Shown in pieces: positions 8,435 through 10,807 of a stretch of DNA of 10,807 bases. Both the position numbers and the translations under genes were made by a program. Numbering within the stretch: position 1 is the first letter of the stretch; each line of letters opens with the position of its first letter. The DNA comes from Bacteroides sp. CAG:144. Its GTDB lineage: Bacteria; Bacteroidota; Bacteroidia; Bacteroidales; UBA11471. The stretch spans positions 172,732 through 183,538 of the forward strand of contig HF999746.1 in assembly GCA_000434215.1 (NCBI GenBank). The letters run 5' to 3'. The notes beneath the pieces were generated by a model. The model was not told where the DNA came from. It saw only the letters and a program-made list of their open reading frames with translations, and did no database searches.

Positions 8435-9367
8435 ATGTCTGTAAATCGCAAAAAACGAAATCGTCCCGCCTTCCGGCGATGGATTTCCCTTTTATGGGGA
8501 ATCTTCTTTTTTGTGTTGATATTATGGGTTGCTTATAACCGTGCGCCTCAGATAGAGAAACATCTCGATACGCCGTTTTCGGTCAAGGAGTGGCTCGATG
8601 AAAAAATAGAGTTGGTATTCCCGGGAAGCAGCAGGACAGAAAAGCCTCGTTTCCATGTCGCTGCACATTATGAAAATCTGGAAATACCTGCACCTTTTAC
8701 CGATGATAGAGCCGATGAAGTCCGTTGTTATGCCGGATATGCCCTCTCTTACAATAACGACTGGCGTTTGCCGAATTGGGTGGCGTATGAGTTGTTGAGG
8801 AGTGAGTTGAATGCCCGTGTTCCCCGTCGGGACGATTTCCGTCCCGACGAAGGACTCAAAGGGGGAGTACAGGCCAGTTTGTCCGATTATCGGCGTAGTG
8901 GTTTCGACCGGGGGCACATGGCACCAGCCGCCGATATGAGGTGGAGTGCCACGGCTATGTCTGAGTCGTTTTACCTTACCAATATATGTCCACAGACACC
9001 GTCTTTGAATCAGGGCGATTGGAATCGACTCGAAGGGAAAATACGCGATTGGGCTCGGAGAGATAGCGCTGTTGTTATCGTTTGCGGTCCGCTTGTTTCT
9101 GTTGATGATACGACAATAGGCCCCAATAAGGTGAAAGTGCCGAGAGCATTTTATAAAGTGGTAGTATCGCCTTACGTCGACCCGCCTCAGGGTATCGGGT
9201 TTGTTTTTGAAAATACGTTTGAACGTCGGCGTTTGCCTCTTGCAGATTATGTCGTTTCCATCGATAGCGTGGAAATCCTTACCGGAATCGATTTTTTCCC
9301 GGTTCTTCCCGATGATATTGAAAACTTTGTAGAATCTCGATATGATACCGAATACTGGAATTTCTGA
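8435..9367 (+). CDS. Membrane-anchored DNA/RNA non-specific endonuclease (NUC1 family)
   Basis: This is a sugar-non-specific, Mg2+-dependent nuclease of the Serratia NucA / Anabaena NucA type, probably degrading nucleic acid outside the cytoplasm. With the ATG at 8435 the product is 310 residues. It has a basic N-terminus (KKRNR), then one hydrophobic segment at about 16-34 (WISLLWGIFFFVLILWVAY), predicting an uncleaved anchor with the nuclease domain in the periplasm. The catalytic motif DRGH is at 158-161 with general base H161, continuing HMAPAADMRWS. The metal ligand N192 and E200 lie in LNQGDWNRLE, spaced as in the Serratia enzyme. The longer frame from 8387 adds 16 residues but starts before the likely transcript start. 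The 3' end overlaps mnmE by 26 bases, suggesting joint transcription and coupled translation. I see no immunity gene beside it. Confidence 0.92.
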   Translation: MSVNRKKRNRPAFRRWISLLWGIFFFVLILWVAYNRAPQIEKHLDTPFSVKEWLDEKIELVFPGSSRTEKPRFHVAAHYENLEIPAPFTDDRADEVRCYAGYALSYNNDWRLPNWVAYELLRSELNARVPRRDDFRPDEGLKGGVQASLSDYRRSGFDRGHMAPAADMRWSATAMSESFYLTNICPQTPSLNQGDWNRLEGKIRDWARRDSAVVIVCGPLVSVDDTTIGPNKVKVPRAFYKVVVSPYVDPPQGIGFVFENTFERRRLPLADYVVSIDSVEILTGIDFFPVLPDDIENFVESRYDTEYWNF

Positions 9368-10784
9368 CCATTGTGTTTCAATCCTTGACGAGGATACTAT
9401 CTGTGCAGTCTCTACTCCGCCCGGAGTAGGGGGAATAGCAGTTATCCGTGTGAGCGGGAAAAAAGCTATACCTGTTACAGATATGATTTTCCGCCCGAAA
9501 GGAAAAGGTGGAGACCTATCTCACCGTTCCTCGCATACCCTCGCATACGGGGAGATTTATGACGGGGCAGGAGAGGTGCTCGATGAGGTTGTGGTTTCGC
9601 TTTTTAGGGCACCGCATTCTTATACGGGCGAAGATACGGTAGAAATATCGTGTCATGGTTCGGCCTATATCGCTCGGCGCATTATCGAGCGTCTTATCGA
9701 TAGCGGATGTCGCGGAGCTGCTCCCGGAGAATTTACCCGACGGGCTTTTGCCAACGGTCGCCTCGATCTTTCTCAGGCCGAAGCAGTAGCCGACCTTATA
9801 GCTTCGACTTCCGCCGCATCGCATCGCGTTGCTATGAATCAGATGCGGGGAGGGTTCAGTCGGGAATTGGCCGATTTGCGAGCTCGGTTGTTGAAGTTTG
9901 TTTCGTTGATCGAACTCGAATTGGATTTTAGCGAAGAAGATGTCGAATTTGCTGACCGTACTCAACTTGTTGCATTAGCCGACCATATCGAGCAGGTCAT
10001 AAACCGTCTTGCCGATTCGTTCAGCAGGGGAAATGCCATAAAAAACGGAATACCGACGATTATCATCGGAGAGACAAATGCTGGAAAATCGACACTCCTC
10101 AATCGTCTCCTTCGGGAAGAACGAGCCCTTGTGTCGGATATTCACGGGACGACCCGGGATACGGTCGAAGATATTATCGATCTGCAAGGTGTTGCGTTCA
10201 GGTTTATCGATACGGCTGGAATACGGGAAACACAAGATACTGTCGAAAGCATGGGAATAGAACGGACGTTCAGTAAGTTGGAGCAGGCTGATATTGTATT
10301 GTGGATGATTGACGGAACACAGTCTGACGAGCAATTACGCGAATTGGCCGATCTCATAGTCCCTCGTTGTGAAGGAAAACATCTTTTTGCCATTATCAAT
10401 AAAACTGATTTGCTCGTCTCCGAGCAGATTGAGAACAAGCGAAATTTACTTGAAACCTTTTCTATTCCGCAAAAACATATACTTCGGTTATCCGCAAAAA
10501 ACGATGAAGATATAGCAGGTTTGGAAAGGACGTTATCATCATTGGCACATACGGGAGAAGCACAAAACGATACGATTGTAACGAATATACGTCATTATGA
10601 AGCCCTTGTTCGTGCACAAGAATCTATACGGCGTGCACGCAGAGGACTTGCCGAAAACTATCCCGGAGATTTACTCTCTCAAGACATACGCGAAACCATG
10701 CATCACCTCGGAGAAATCACCGGAGAAATCACTACCGACGAAATCCTCTCCAATATTTTCAAGAATTTCTGCATCGGCAAGTGA
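9342..10784 (+). CDS. mnmE: tRNA uridine-5-carboxymethylaminomethyl modification GTPase MnmE (TrmE)
   Basis: MnmE, together with MnmG, installs the (carboxymethyl)aminomethyl group on the wobble uridine U34, using a tetrahydrofolate-bound C1 unit and GTP hydrolysis with G-domain dimerisation. The 480-residue product has the folate-binding N-terminal domain (about 18-135, with DTICAVSTPPGVGGIAVIRVSG and PGEFTRRAFANGRLDLSQAEAV). A helical domain is interrupted by the G domain: G1 GETNAGKST 243-251, G2 GTTRDT 269-274, G3 DTAG 290-293 and G4 NKTD 353-356. It ends FCIGK with the catalytic C477. The conserved DTI motif is at 18-20, against about residue 5 in E. coli, so the start carries some 13 extra residues. 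No ATG, GTG or TTG lies between, so translation must begin at 9342, inside the nuclease gene, unless a rare codon is used. Confidence 0.97.
   Translation: MIPNTGISDHCVSILDEDTICAVSTPPGVGGIAVIRVSGKKAIPVTDMIFRPKGKGGDLSHRSSHTLAYGEIYDGAGEVLDEVVVSLFRAPHSYTGEDTVEISCHGSAYIARRIIERLIDSGCRGAAPGEFTRRAFANGRLDLSQAEAVADLIASTSAASHRVAMNQMRGGFSRELADLRARLLKFVSLIELELDFSEEDVEFADRTQLVALADHIEQVINRLADSFSRGNAIKNGIPTIIIGETNAGKSTLLNRLLREERALVSDIHGTTRDTVEDIIDLQGVAFRFIDTAGIRETQDTVESMGIERTFSKLEQADIVLWMIDGTQSDEQLRELADLIVPRCEGKHLFAIINKTDLLVSEQIENKRNLLETFSIPQKHILRLSAKNDEDIAGLERTLSSLAHTGEAQNDTIVTNIRHYEALVRAQESIRRARRGLAENYPGDLLSQDIRETMHHLGEITGEITTDEILSNIFKNFCIGK
10767..10784 (+). other. Candidate attachment site at the mnmE 3' end
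   Basis: The last 18 bases of mnmE, TTCTGCATCGGCAAGTGA, encode the invariant FCIGK end. In gammaproteobacteria the corresponding 18 bases of trmE (as I recall, TTCTGTATTGGTAAGTAA) are the attB of SGI1-type integrative elements. The sequence here matches at 14 of 18 positions, all four differences being at silent third positions or in the stop codon. It marks a possible integration site only. The match is expected from protein conservation, and no integrase is in the window. Confidence 0.25.
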
Positions 10785-10807
10785 TGGCTTGTAACCAGCC
10801 ATAACCA

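Noticed and set aside
9322..9329. AAACTTTG as a promoter for mnmE
   Set aside because: It differs from TAnnTTTG at the first base, lies inside the nuclease gene and has no -33 partner. It is noted in a finding but not called.
10761..10807. A tRNA-Thr(TGT) anticodon-like loop, CTTGTAA (10788-10794), after mnmE
   Set aside because: Only three outer base pairs (TGG/CCA) support the stem cleanly. The sequence where the acceptor and D arms should be is the coding end of mnmE and shows no tRNA features.

Overview
The window looks like a piece of ordinary chromosome from a member of the order Bacteroidales (phylum Bacteroidota). Three things point there. The gene products read as Bacteroidota versions of their families, including two families (DUF6913-like and DUF4293-like) that I know mainly from this phylum. 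Several genes are preceded by the Bacteroidota -7 promoter box TAnnTTTG (TATCTTTG before trmD, ligA and pepT; TACATTTG before the nuclease gene). Strong Shine-Dalgarno sequences are absent. I cannot fix the genus.

Layout. At the left edge, the first 58 codons of trmD run leftwards off the window. Diverging from it is a secreted beta-barrel porin of the DcaP-like type. After a 261-base gap comes a rightward group: ligA (NAD+-dependent DNA ligase), a small DUF6913-like protein, dapA (4-hydroxy-tetrahydrodipicolinate synthase) and a four-helix DUF4293-like membrane protein. This group ends at a perfect 24-bp hairpin that also serves the convergent gene miaA and contains its stop codon. miaA and pepT (peptidase T) point leftwards, with a separate hairpin-plus-T5 terminator between them. 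The 242-base divergent region between pepT and a nuclease gene holds promoters for both and a pepT leader with two mutually exclusive hairpins. Rightwards follow a membrane-anchored DNA/RNA non-specific endonuclease and mnmE, whose reading frames overlap by 26 bases. The window ends 23 bases after the mnmE stop.

How the genes fit together. Three of the ten genes modify the tRNA anticodon loop: TrmD (m1G37), MiaA (i6A37) and MnmE (U34, with MnmG). LigA serves replication and repair, DapA serves lysine and diaminopimelate synthesis, PepT takes part in peptide breakdown, and the porin, the DUF4293-like protein and the nuclease act at the envelope.

I see no defence system, CRISPR array, insertion sequence or clear novel system. 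The points most worth a second look are the pepT leader, an integration-site-like sequence at the mnmE 3' end, the possible half-glycosyltransferase fold of the DUF6913-like protein, and the nuclease-mnmE overlap.
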